Program-made: the position numbers and the translations under genes | NCBI GenBank assembly: GCA_902784475.1 | Contig: CACZUX010000022.1 | Span: forward strand, 1 to 44,528 | DNA from: an uncultured Bacteroidales bacterium | GTDB lineage: Bacteria; Bacteroidota; Bacteroidia; Bacteroidales; Bacteroidaceae | Length of the DNA stretch: 44,528 nucleotides | Direction: 5' to 3' | Shown here: piece by piece, positions 25,551-34,468 of the stretch | Layout of the letters: each line of letters begins with the position of its first letter | Position numbering within the stretch: the stretch's first letter is position 1 | The notes under the pieces: model-generated | Told to the model about the DNA's origin: nothing | Seen by the model: the letters and a program-made list of their open reading frames with translations, nothing else | Databases searched by the model: none

Positions 25551-25552
25551 CG

Positions 25553-25584
25553 CAAAGGTACGGCAATAATTTCAATCCACCAAA
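25553..25584 (-). promoter_or_regulatory. Promoter of the Nudix/NrtR-like operon
   Basis: Minus strand TTTG (25581-25584), 20 bp, TACCTTTG (25553-25560). Confidence 0.8.
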
Positions 25585-25591
25585 TATTTTG

Positions 25592-25605
25592 GGTAAAATT
25601 TACAC
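25592..25605. promoter_or_regulatory. Operator site 2 at the Nudix/NrtR-like promoter
   Basis: GGTAAAATTTACAC, identical to site 1 except for the central base, 7 bp upstream of the -33 element; the centres are 55 bp apart. Confidence 0.7.
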
Positions 25606-25634
25606 AGGAAGCCTCATTTTTTTTAAATTTTTCT

Positions 25635-25663
25635 CCACGCAAATTACGCAAGCAAGCAAATTA
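25635..25663 (+). repeat. ACGCAAATTACGCAAGC-type dispersed repeat, copy 4
   Basis: Exact core followed by AAGCAAATTA. Confidence 0.75.
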
Positions 25664-26171
25664 ACTGATCGGGGACCGGCCTTCCGGTTCTTTTCGGTGT
25701 GTAGCATTAAGTCAAAGAGCGCTGTCATTCCGGTTTGACGCTGCAAAGGTACGACATAAAAAACGCGGCAGTTCGCGATTTGCTTGTAACCCATATGTAA
25801 ATCAGTGAAATATAACAATCGAACGATTTTTGTTTGCGTTATTTGCGCAAAAAAGAAAGAAAAGAGAGAAAGGAAAGCTCCCCCACACCCCTGTAAAAGG
25901 AAAGAGTAGAAAAGAATAGAAAAAGTTTAAAAGAAGTTTCTAGCTAACTACTCACTACTAACGTAGTTCATAGTTATCTAAAAACTGAGAAAAGTGGCCG
26001 TGCAAATTACGTGCAAATAACTATTGCTGGGCTTGCCTTTTACCGGGCTCGGGCGTAGCGCGATGCGCTCCGCAGTTTTTTTTGAGGGCCCTCCTTACTC
26101 AGCTTTTTCTGTCAAAAAATCCGCTTCGCGTACACGTATGAAACACGTAGGCTTATTATTTTCTAATTTGC

Positions 26172-26203
26172 TCGCGCAAACTACGCAAATTGCAAGCAAA
26201 TAA
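26172..26203 (+). repeat. ACGCAAATTACGCAAGC-type dispersed repeat, copy 5
   Basis: Degenerate: GCGCAAACTACGCAAATTGC, then AAGCAAATAA. Confidence 0.5.
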
Positions 26204-26353
26204 AAACTTAGGTTAGCCACTCAAAATCAGGCATCGGGCTTCAGCCGACACCCTGAAGCCGTGCAGAGGCCGCGCAGAGACCGACCAGAGGCCGTGAAAG
26301 CGGGATTTGATGTCAAGTTTTACGAATGCTCTGACAAGCGGCTAAAAGCTATT

Positions 26354-27526
26354 TTAGTATGTCAATCCGAAGGCCCACAAGGGAATGATGTTGCCGGAGC
26401 CGTATTCGATGTCGTCCCTGACCACATAGCCCTCCCCGGCATCGGCAATCTGTTTCTTGCCTTTCTTCCGTCCTCCGACTTCGAAGGTCTTGCCGCCGAT
26501 CTCGAAATCACTGATGCGCGAGCTGATGACATCCTGCGTGACACGCATCTGGTTGTAAAAGAACGTCTCGCGGATGTTGCCGATGTCTGCACTCTCGTGG
26601 CCCAACAGAAAGGCGAGCGTGGGGTTGTCGAGATAGACCTTCTCTACCTTTCCCACGCCTCGGATGCCGCCCGTATCGTCGCGAAGCTGGCCTATCATGC
26701 CGGCCTGCTCCATGTAGAGGAAGTAGTCCGGCAACACATTACGGCTGACACCAATGACCGAAGCCAGCGAATCCATCACCGGTTTGAAAGGAACGCTCTG
26801 TGCAATGACGGCCAATAACTTTTTCAGTTTTCTGCCCGTCGAGGCATTCATGTTGGCATACTGAGGGATGTCCACCTCCATTGTCTGGTTGACAACCTGA
26901 CGAAGACGCATCTCGAAACCGCTTTCGCCGGAGAACGGATAGTAACCCCTCTCGAGATAATCGCGGAACAGCGGAAGAGGATGAGCCACATCTTCAAGCC
27001 TCGCCTCATGGTGCAGCACGGCATCCAAAGCATAAACAGGCGCCGTGATCCCGTGGAATAGCGTCAGATACTCCCGGAACGACAGTCCCTGCATGGTGAA
27101 GACGGGGGCGCGACGGCTCAAGTCGGCAAATCCCTTGTAGATGTCAAGCACTGACGAACCGGTAAAACCAACCTTCAACTCGGGGTACGAGTCGTAGATC
27201 TGCTTCAGCTCTCTCGACCAGTTGTCGTATTTGTGAATCTCGTCAACGAAGAACTGTTCGCCATCTTCTTTCACAAACTCGTCGACGGTCTCCACCAGTG
27301 TGTGTGACGAAAAGTACAAATGGTCGGCAGCCACGTAGAGCATCCGACGCTCAGCCCTGTGTTCCTCAATATACTGGAGCACCATGGTTGACTTGCCAAC
27401 GCCTCGCGGACCCACCAGTCCAAACATCCTTGCATCCCAGTTTACCCGGTCGTACATGTAACGATGGAACGCAGAAGCGGTTTGCTTCAGCTGCCCCTCC
27501 ATAAACTCTGTCAGCGATATATCCAT
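26354..27526 (-). CDS. AAA ATPase with DUF4143 C-terminal domain
   Basis: 390 aa. N-terminal ATPase: Walker A GPRGVGKST (about 39-47), Walker B-like FFVDEIHKYDNW (about 92-103), sensor-1 type FTGSSVLD. The C-terminal part (about 220-390: LAVIAQSVPFKPVMDSLASVIGVSRNVLPDYFLYMEQAGMI, YLDNPTLAFLL) is the DUF4143 region with its winged-helix-like fold. The family is large in Bacteroidetes and Archaea and its role is unclear; proposed parts are DNA-related. Two GCAC...GTGC palindromes upstream suggest regulated expression. A TATCTTTG -7 box lies at 27553-27560. Confidence 0.85.
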   Translation of the reverse strand: MDISLTEFMEGQLKQTASAFHRYMYDRVNWDARMFGLVGPRGVGKSTMVLQYIEEHRAERRMLYVAADHLYFSSHTLVETVDEFVKEDGEQFFVDEIHKYDNWSRELKQIYDSYPELKVGFTGSSVLDIYKGFADLSRRAPVFTMQGLSFREYLTLFHGITAPVYALDAVLHHEARLEDVAHPLPLFRDYLERGYYPFSGESGFEMRLRQVVNQTMEVDIPQYANMNASTGRKLKKLLAVIAQSVPFKPVMDSLASVIGVSRNVLPDYFLYMEQAGMIGQLRDDTGGIRGVGKVEKVYLDNPTLAFLLGHESADIGNIRETFFYNQMRVTQDVISSRISDFEIGGKTFEVGGRKKGKKQIADAGEGYVVRDDIEYGSGNIIPLWAFGLTY

Positions 27527-27552
27527 AATCGTCAGAATGATGATTTCGAGTG

Positions 27553-27616
27553 CAAAGATATAAAAATTGCACTAAAGTAGTGCAGAATTTATTCAAAAAT
27601 TGCACCATAACAGTGC
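27553..27616 (-). promoter_or_regulatory. DUF4143 gene promoter with two palindromes 33 bp apart
   Basis: TATCTTTG (27553-27560) on the minus strand. GCACTA-AAG-TAGTGC (27569-27583) overlaps the -33 zone, and GCAC...GTGC (27602-27616) repeats it 33 bp further upstream; both are preceded by AAAATT. Probable operators. Confidence 0.6.
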
Positions 27617-27637
27617 ATTTTTCAAAAAATAAACTTG

Positions 27638-27668
27638 TAATTTGCAATTTGCGTAATTTGCGTGAGCA
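27638..27668 (-). repeat. ACGCAAATTACGCAAGC-type dispersed repeat, copy 6, inverted
   Basis: Reverse-strand copy with ACGCAAATTACGCAAATTGC, just upstream of the pectinase gene end. Confidence 0.65.
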
Positions 27669-27713
27669 TTTTTCACGCAAATTTCGTACCTCAGCCTTCA
27701 GCCCTCTTACCTC

Positions 27714-30431
27714 TTACTTCTTCCCTCTCCTCTCCCACTCCGTGGCGGCCATGATGAAGCCGCCGAGCACCTTGCCCTCGGTGAAGAAGTCCACGGAATC
27801 CAAGCCCGTGGGCCTCGTGTCCTTGCCCAGAAGATAATAAGCCGCGGAGCCGTCGCGCTGTTTGCCGCCGCTCAGACCGGCCGAACGGCAGCTGCCGAGG
27901 AGATGCACTCCGCCCCGTCCGTCGTGCACCATGAAGCGCTCCACAAAGCCGCGATAGGCCCGGGATGCCGTCGGCAGAAATTCCTCGCCGAGCAGCCCCA
28001 GACGCATCGCCTTGAGATAGGCCGCCGTGAAGATGGCGGTGCAGGAGGACTCCAGATAGTTGCGCACGGGAGCGTCGGTCCAACGGTCGTCGCTGCGGTA
28101 GTCGCGCGCCACCAAAGTGCTGTCGTGGGCCAAGAGCTGATACCAGCAGCCCGAAGCGCTGTCCTGACGGGCGGCAATGCCGGAGGCCAGCTGTCCGAGG
28201 AAGCCGTGGAGCGTGCGGAAATCAGCGGAATCGCCGCGACCGGCCAGACGCAGCTGCTCCAACACATCGACCAGCGCCATGAAATACCAGGCCTCGGCCC
28301 GGCCCCAGAACTCGGCCGAATGGAGCACCTCGGCGCCCGGACGGGAAGAGACGCCCTGCCAGCAGGCGGCAAAGGGATCGGACGGATTGGCCACGAAGGC
28401 GTGGTAGAGCAGGCGCTCGCGCTCGTCCCAAAGGTAGCGCCACGAGATGGTGAACTGGCGCACAACGAGGGCCCAATCGTCCGATGAAATCGGGCGATAT
28501 TGAGGGTCTTCGTTGATCATCTGAGCCAGAAGAGCGGGGCCCATATACTGGCCGTCGCACCACATCTGGTTGGTGTAGCGCCGCTTGTGCCACCAGCCGC
28601 CGGCGGCGTCGGGAAGCACGGAAGAAGGAATGGCATAGAGGCTGTCGGCCAGACGGAAAGCCCGAAGCGTTTCCCTGAAGCGCCGCTGCGACGCGGCCTC
28701 CACGGAGTCGGCCCTGCAGAGCGGGCTGTCGGCAAAGCAACCCTCACGGGCCAGACGCTGCAGCGGGCAATAGAGCTTCACTGCATTGAGGTCGTCGAAC
28801 GACTCGCCGAGAAGGCCGGCACTGGAAATGGAACACGTGAGGGCGTATTCGGCCACGGCATAGTACCAGGGCGCCACGGCGCGGGCGTCACGAGCGCGAA
28901 AACAGTCCACCGCCTCGAGCAGGGCTTTGGCCACCAGGCCGGGCACATAGTCGAGCGTGCCCTTCCTTCGGGAAGAGGGCGAGAGCATGCGGCCGTCGGC
29001 ATCGAAAAGGGCGAAGCCCGAAGGCTGCGTATTGGCCTTGAAATCACCGAGACGCGAGGCGACGACCCACTCCAGATAGTTGCACGAAGGCTCGAAGCGA
29101 CAGGGAAAGCCGGCGGGAGGCGGCGCTATGGGATCGGGAGACAGTTCGTTGCTCCGGGGGCCCAGGCCGCCGTAGAAGTTGGCGCAGCGCACGCTGTAGC
29201 GCGCCCCCGAAGGACTGTCGGCGGGAATGCGGTAGCGCGGCGCCGTGGTGAAGGCCGACACGCGTCCGTCAAGACAGACGGCGTAGAGGCCGGCCTCGGG
29301 GACGTCGTCCCACACCAGGGAAGCTCCCTCCAGACGCACTTCGGGCGGCATTACGGGAGCGCCCGCCTCATCGGGACGCCAGGAGGGGAAGACGCGGCGC
29401 AAGTCGCAGGCCGCAGCCTCATCGGCGGAGAGCACGGGGCCATGGGCCGCGGTGACGGCTTCGCCATCGCGGTTGCGGTAGCGGGTGCGGCGCAGCCTGA
29501 GGGGCACCGGACGCAGGAGGCTGTCCGTGGTGGCGTATTCGGCAAAGAGGCGCGGCAGCGTGCCGTGCATCTCGGCCCAGCCGCCGGAGTCGGGCGGCAG
29601 GAGCGTGCGGGTGTGGAGGAATACGGCGCGGGGCGACTTCTGCCAGGGACGTCCCCACTTCCAGCGGCCCGCCTGAAGGGCGTCGCCATCGACGGTGCAG
29701 CGGTGGAACACGTAGCCGAAGTCCAGGCTGTCCTCCGTGGCGGGAGCGCAGATGACATTGCCCGTCCTGCCGCGCGGACGCAGAATGAGACGGCATCGGT
29801 CGAAGAACACCGTGCCGCCGCCGCAGATGAAATCCACTGTGCCGTGGATGTTGCAGTCGGAGAGATAGGTGGTGCCGCCGCTGTTGGTGACATAAGTGTC
29901 CTGATTGCTCAGGAGGGTGACGCGCCGGAGCATGTTGCCCCGACACTGCTGCTCGCGAAGCGCCACGGCGCGCACGGCAAAAGCGCCGGGATCACTGCGG
30001 TAGTTAGACCAGAGCGTGAGGTCCTGAAGATAGGTGCTGTCGGCTCCCCGGGCAAAAAGCGTGGCGGTGACGGAGATGCCCTCGTAAAGCGGGCGCGACT
30101 CGACGACACTGGTCTCGGGATCCTCGCCGCAGATGCTGGTGTTGGGCGCCGTGAGCAGCGTCATCGGCGAGGGCACAGTCAGTTCCTCCCCGCCGTCCTT
30201 CACCCGGAGGGGCGTGCCGTCGCCCTCGCTCAAATGGCGGCCCGCCATGATGAAGATGCGGAAGCGGCGCCGCTTGTCGGGACGGGCGTTGGCGGCATGC
30301 ACCGCCTCCGTGAAGCTGCCATCGGCGGGCACGATGAAGTCATAGAGAAAACGTGAAGGGACAACATCCAATGCTGTCCCATTCACGGTAAACAGGCTCG
30401 CAAGGAGCGCTATAAGAAAACGCTGTCGCAC
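27714..30431 (-). CDS. Pectin methylesterase / GH105 unsaturated-uronyl hydrolase fusion
   Basis: 905 aa, GTG start with a secretion signal (LIALLASLFTVNGTA). Residues about 25-300 are a right-handed-helix pectinesterase with catalytic residues in SNQDTYVTN, TVDFICGGG and the GRPW Arg. About 300-410 form a beta-domain linker. About 420-900 are a GH105/YteR-type (alpha/alpha)6 barrel (QMWCDGQYMGPALLA, FWGRAEAWYFMALVD, final EGKVLGGFIMAATEWE), which removes unsaturated galacturonyl residues from rhamnogalacturonan or pectin oligosaccharides. So one protein may both de-esterify and finish pectin fragments. It is divergent from a large secreted protein at 30630. A TATTTTTG -7-like box lies at 30475-30482. 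Confidence 0.85.
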   Translation of the reverse strand: MRQRFLIALLASLFTVNGTALDVVPSRFLYDFIVPADGSFTEAVHAANARPDKRRRFRIFIMAGRHLSEGDGTPLRVKDGGEELTVPSPMTLLTAPNTSICGEDPETSVVESRPLYEGISVTATLFARGADSTYLQDLTLWSNYRSDPGAFAVRAVALREQQCRGNMLRRVTLLSNQDTYVTNSGGTTYLSDCNIHGTVDFICGGGTVFFDRCRLILRPRGRTGNVICAPATEDSLDFGYVFHRCTVDGDALQAGRWKWGRPWQKSPRAVFLHTRTLLPPDSGGWAEMHGTLPRLFAEYATTDSLLRPVPLRLRRTRYRNRDGEAVTAAHGPVLSADEAAACDLRRVFPSWRPDEAGAPVMPPEVRLEGASLVWDDVPEAGLYAVCLDGRVSAFTTAPRYRIPADSPSGARYSVRCANFYGGLGPRSNELSPDPIAPPPAGFPCRFEPSCNYLEWVVASRLGDFKANTQPSGFALFDADGRMLSPSSRRKGTLDYVPGLVAKALLEAVDCFRARDARAVAPWYYAVAEYALTCSISSAGLLGESFDDLNAVKLYCPLQRLAREGCFADSPLCRADSVEAASQRRFRETLRAFRLADSLYAIPSSVLPDAAGGWWHKRRYTNQMWCDGQYMGPALLAQMINEDPQYRPISSDDWALVVRQFTISWRYLWDERERLLYHAFVANPSDPFAACWQGVSSRPGAEVLHSAEFWGRAEAWYFMALVDVLEQLRLAGRGDSADFRTLHGFLGQLASGIAARQDSASGCWYQLLAHDSTLVARDYRSDDRWTDAPVRNYLESSCTAIFTAAYLKAMRLGLLGEEFLPTASRAYRGFVERFMVHDGRGGVHLLGSCRSAGLSGGKQRDGSAAYYLLGKDTRPTGLDSVDFFTEGKVLGGFIMAATEWERRGKK

Positions 30432-30629
30432 GTCAGTCGTCGATGCGAACGAAGGTTAAACATAAAACTCAGTGCAAAAATACATTTTTTCGGGGAAACG
30501 GAAAAGAAAACGGCGGGAAAAACATAAAATCCGCGGAAAAAGTCGCCGTTTTGCGCTTTTATTCGTATCTTTGTCACGAATATACATATATATAAGGTGT
30601 CATCCGACCCCAAAAACACACACAACGCT
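30432..30629. promoter_or_regulatory. Divergent promoter region between the two large secreted proteins
   Basis: Minus strand: TATTTTTG (30475-30482) for the PME-GH105 gene. Plus strand: TATCTTTG (30566-30573) for the 30630 gene. Neither has a clean -33 partner. Shared control is plausible. Confidence 0.5.
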
Positions 30630-33600
30630 ATGAAAAAGACCGTTTTGCTCTTCGTGAGTCTCTGCGCCCTCTGCGCAACGCTCGGCGCACAGATCGACGT
30701 GACCAGCCAGTATCTCCAGAACGCCTCCTTCGAGCAGCCTCTGGCCTCCAGCCTCCCCGTTGACGGAACCCGCGGCGCAGGCAACGTGGGCACGGGCCTG
30801 ACGGGATGGACCGTGACGGGCGTCTACGGCGTGAGCGACATTATGACCGCCGCTGCTACTGCCACCGACGACAATCTGGGCACTCCGGGCGCCGCTGCCG
30901 ACGGCACGCAGATGTACTACATCCGCAATTCTTGGACGAACGGCAGCGCCTCGGTGAAGCAGACGGTGACGCTGCCGGCCGCCAAATATCGCTTCACAGT
31001 GGACAGCAAGAGCGCCACAAAAGGCACCTCCAGCAGCGGCAAACTCGTGGCCGGAAGCGAGAACACCGTCATCACGATGAACTCGGGCAGCATCCCCGCA
31101 CAGTGGACCACCCTCAGCGTGGAATTCACGCTGACGGAAGAGACAAATGTCTCCCTGGGCTTTGAACTCACCTGGGTTCACAGCGCCGGCGCCAGCTTCC
31201 TGCTGGACAACGTGCGCCTCTTCGACATCACCGGCGAGACACCCGACCCCGACCCCACGGAGAGCGATGTGGATTCGCCCACGGAGGGCAAGATCGACGA
31301 CGCCTTCGTGCCCGAAGACGAGATGATGAACGACCTGCTGAAGATGCTGGCAGGGTTCACCCCCTACATGAAGAACTACTGGTTCCAGTGCGCCGCGCCC
31401 AACAGCAAGGGCGAGAGCTGCGGCTTCTTCTACAACACGGAAAACGGTACCAGCCCCTCGTGCCCCAACGGCGAGAAGGGCGTGCGTCCGAACGCCGACC
31501 TCTCGATGATCGCCGCCTTCCTGGTGAAATACGCCAAGCCCGCAGGCATCAGCCTGCCCTCGGGCATCACGTACGACCTGTTGGAGGAATACGCCATGAA
31601 GAGTCTGGTCTATGCCTACTCCACCCACAAGGCCAACAAGCTGAAGGTGTGCTCGGGAAACAACTATTGGGGCTCCACCTCCACCAGCGATGCCGTGTGG
31701 GAGAGCAGCCTCTGGGCCATGTCGGTGGCTTATTCCGCCTTCTTCCAGTGGGACAAGCTCACGCAGGACCAGAAGGGCTACATATACGCTCTGCTGAAGG
31801 CCGAATGCAACTATGAGCTCTATCGCAGCGTGCCCACGGGCTACGCCGGTGACACGAAGGCTGAGGAAAACGGCTGGGAAGCCGACGTGCTGGCCGCCGC
31901 GCTGGGTCTGTTCCCCGACGACCCGTTGGCCGAACAGTGGTTTGAGCGTATGCGCCTCTTCGCCGTCAACAGCTACTCCCACGGCGACGACGCCGCCCAC
32001 ACGGACGAAGTCGATCTGTGGTACGACCACACCACATGGGCCAATCTCTACAAGGGCAACAACCTCTACAGCGACTGGACGTTGCAGAACCACAACCTCT
32101 TCCACACCTCCTACCAGAACGTCGTGATGCAGGAACTGGGCGAAGCCGCTCTGGCGCTGAAGCTGTTCCAGGGCGCCAACCAGCAGTGGCACTCCGCCGC
32201 CCTGCAGCACAACAATCAGGAAGTGATGGACAACGTGCTCAACTGGCTGGCTCTGGCCGACGGCGAACTGGCCATGCCTAACGGCAACGACTGGAGCCTG
32301 TTCCTCTACGACCAAATCACCTCCTACTCCACCCAGGCCTGCTTCCAGCGCGACGCCAACGCCCTCCTGCTGGAGAATCTGGCCTACAAGCAGATCAAGG
32401 CCCGACAGACGACGACCTCCGACGGCTCGTGGCTGCTGCGTCCCGACGTGGCCGCACGCCGCATGGGCGTGGAGGCGCACCGTGTGATGATGACCTATCT
32501 GATGCACCTCATGATGCCCACCACCGGCATGACGCCGCCCACATGGAAGGAATTCCGCGAGGCTCACGCCGAGGCAAAGATATTCCCCTGTCAGAACGTC
32601 GTGCGCGGCTACAGCCCCTCGCGCTTCACCTGCTTCTCGTGGAGCACCGGTCTGAAGAGCTACACCGGCTACTTCGCCGCCGACAAGGCCGACAAGAACA
32701 AGATTGTGGTGCCCTATCGCGCCAACAACTCGGGCAACATCACCGGATGGTATGAAGTCAGCGGCAAAAGCACCGACGCCACCCCCGTCGTCTCGGGCAT
32801 CTACCAGCTCGAGGGCAACGCCTGGGTGATGAACGGCGAGCTCTCCGTGAACGGCGGCGCCCTGGACAACCGCTTCGCCCTCTACTCCACGCCCGGCAAC
32901 GCCTTCATCTATCTGGACTACGTGACCGCCAACAGCGCCTGCACCGTCACCGCCGAGAAGGGCGGTCTGCTGGCCATCTCCACCGACGAACTGACCAAAC
33001 TCAAGCGCACCCTCTACTACGAAGACGGCGGCGAAATCACCTGGAAGCAGCGCGACGGCAGCCAGCAGCTGACCTTCAGTTCCGACTGGGTGAACATCGA
33101 CAACGAGCTGGCCGTCATCGGCCACAACGGCAAGAAGATGGCCTTCGCCGACAGAGGCGCCAACAATAGCATCTACACCTCGAAGCTCTACCCCATGTAC
33201 AGCAACAGTCCGCGCAACGTCACGGCCGGCAGCGTGGTGGATGCACGCAACCTGGTGTACTACAGCAACATCAACGCCGAAGACACCAAGGCCACAGCCC
33301 AGCAGCAGGAACTGCTGCGCCCGCTGCTGCCCGAAGGCTGGAACGGCATCATCACCCCCGATCCCGAAGGCATCTACTATGTGCTCATCTCCAACTTCAA
33401 GGGCCAGAAGGAGGCCAACATCACGGGCGTCAGCATCAAGGACTTCGCCGCTCCCGTGTTCAAGGAAGAGACCAGCATCAACGGCAGCAAGGCTTCGGTG
33501 AAGCTCTCGCTGGAGCAGAACAACAGCTTCGCACAGCCCCTGCAGATCTTCATCGCCGGCAGCAACGTGAAAGCCGTGCTGACGGAGCCTAGAGTGGCCT

Positions 33601-34457
33601 ACGTGCAGGCCAACGCCGCCACTACCATCACCCTCTGGGGCATGCCCGGCAATCTGACCCGCGTCAAGCGCGAGATGAGCCTCACGCCCGGAGAATGCGT
33701 CAAGGTCGAGTTGACCGGCAGCGGCTTCGACGTGACCTACACCTCGTGGCCCAAGGAAGACTACGGCCAGGACACCGACATGACCGAGTGGATCGTGAAT
33801 CCCCGCTTCGAGGGCAACAGCAAAAGCGGCTGGACGGTGACGAAGGCTGACTATAACGAAGCCACCAACTACAACGAGCAGGAGTTCTGGAACAACAGCT
33901 CCTTCTCGTGCAAACAGACGGTGACGGGTCTGCCCAAAGGGCGCTACCGTCTCAGCTGTCAGGGCTACTACCGCGCCGGCAGCAACACGGCTGCGGCTGC
34001 GTCCCACGCCGCAGGCACGGAGGCCCTCAACGCCCGCCTCTTCGCCACGCCCGGCACCCGCGACAGGCAGCAGACCCCGCTCCTGAGCGTCTTCGCCGAA
34101 GCCGGCACGATGGGGTTTCTCGGCGTGAACACCTCCGAGGGCTACGTGCCCAACAACATGGAGCAGGCTTCGCAGTATTTCTGCGACGGACGCTACGCCG
34201 ACAACAGCGTGGAGTTTAGCGTCGAGGAGGGCGAGAGCGTGGAGCTCGGCATCGACAAAGCCGCGAAAATCAACGACGACTGGACCATCTTCACGGGCTT
34301 CAAACTGGTGCGCATAGGCGACGCCACGAAAGTCAGTAGTGCCCGGACGACCACGAAAAACGCACAGACGAAAGACGGCAAATACATGAAGGGACAGCGA
34401 CTGGTCATCGTCAAAGGCGGCAGAAGCTACGACGCCGCAGGCCATCTGCTCGACTGA
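30630..34457 (+). CDS. Very large secreted putative polysaccharide-active protein
   Basis: 1275 aa from the ATG at 30630 (upstream codons of the frame lie before it and lack a signal peptide). Signal peptide; first jelly-roll module (about 20-205, LTGWTVTGVYGV, SFLLDNVRLFD); a helical region (about 235-650) rich in Trp/Asn/His (NNYWGSTSTSDAVWESSLW, LQNHNLFHTSYQN), suggestive of an (alpha/alpha) toroid lyase or hydrolase; a large beta-sandwich region (about 660-1030); a second jelly-roll module (about 1050-1235, NPRFEGNSKSGWTVTKADYN); and a tail (KYMKGQRLVIVKGGRSYD) like the phosphatase protein. Helical toroid plus beta-sandwich resembles polysaccharide lyase families (PL8 type), but I cannot assign the family. 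Pectin is the likely theme given the divergent PME-GH105. Confidence 0.7.
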   Translation: MKKTVLLFVSLCALCATLGAQIDVTSQYLQNASFEQPLASSLPVDGTRGAGNVGTGLTGWTVTGVYGVSDIMTAAATATDDNLGTPGAAADGTQMYYIRNSWTNGSASVKQTVTLPAAKYRFTVDSKSATKGTSSSGKLVAGSENTVITMNSGSIPAQWTTLSVEFTLTEETNVSLGFELTWVHSAGASFLLDNVRLFDITGETPDPDPTESDVDSPTEGKIDDAFVPEDEMMNDLLKMLAGFTPYMKNYWFQCAAPNSKGESCGFFYNTENGTSPSCPNGEKGVRPNADLSMIAAFLVKYAKPAGISLPSGITYDLLEEYAMKSLVYAYSTHKANKLKVCSGNNYWGSTSTSDAVWESSLWAMSVAYSAFFQWDKLTQDQKGYIYALLKAECNYELYRSVPTGYAGDTKAEENGWEADVLAAALGLFPDDPLAEQWFERMRLFAVNSYSHGDDAAHTDEVDLWYDHTTWANLYKGNNLYSDWTLQNHNLFHTSYQNVVMQELGEAALALKLFQGANQQWHSAALQHNNQEVMDNVLNWLALADGELAMPNGNDWSLFLYDQITSYSTQACFQRDANALLLENLAYKQIKARQTTTSDGSWLLRPDVAARRMGVEAHRVMMTYLMHLMMPTTGMTPPTWKEFREAHAEAKIFPCQNVVRGYSPSRFTCFSWSTGLKSYTGYFAADKADKNKIVVPYRANNSGNITGWYEVSGKSTDATPVVSGIYQLEGNAWVMNGELSVNGGALDNRFALYSTPGNAFIYLDYVTANSACTVTAEKGGLLAISTDELTKLKRTLYYEDGGEITWKQRDGSQQLTFSSDWVNIDNELAVIGHNGKKMAFADRGANNSIYTSKLYPMYSNSPRNVTAGSVVDARNLVYYSNINAEDTKATAQQQELLRPLLPEGWNGIITPDPEGIYYVLISNFKGQKEANITGVSIKDFAAPVFKEETSINGSKASVKLSLEQNNSFAQPLQIFIAGSNVKAVLTEPRVAYVQANAATTITLWGMPGNLTRVKREMSLTPGECVKVELTGSGFDVTYTSWPKEDYGQDTDMTEWIVNPRFEGNSKSGWTVTKADYNEATNYNEQEFWNNSSFSCKQTVTGLPKGRYRLSCQGYYRAGSNTAAAASHAAGTEALNARLFATPGTRDRQQTPLLSVFAEAGTMGFLGVNTSEGYVPNNMEQASQYFCDGRYADNSVEFSVEEGESVELGIDKAAKINDDWTIFTGFKLVRIGDATKVSSARTTTKNAQTKDGKYMKGQRLVIVKGGRSYDAAGHLLD

Positions 34458-34468
34458 AACCGGAATAC

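Larger units (their letters stand above)
25606..26353. other. Gene-poor spacer with several short repeats
   Basis: Two copies of the ACGCAAATTACGCAAGC-type repeat (25635-25663 and a variant at 26172-26203) and a partial one (25999-26020). A minus-strand TACCTTTG -7 box (25744-25751) has no obvious gene behind it; a short 42-codon frame follows. Also a purine-rich tract (about 25850-25945), the palindrome GAGGGCCCTC (26084-26093) and three 11-bp units (26260-26292). No gene convincing. Confidence 0.6.

Noticed and set aside
30600-34445. 1281-codon open frame on the minus strand
   Set aside because: Antisense shadow of the large secreted protein gene, with His/Val/Gly-rich composition and no recognisable domain.
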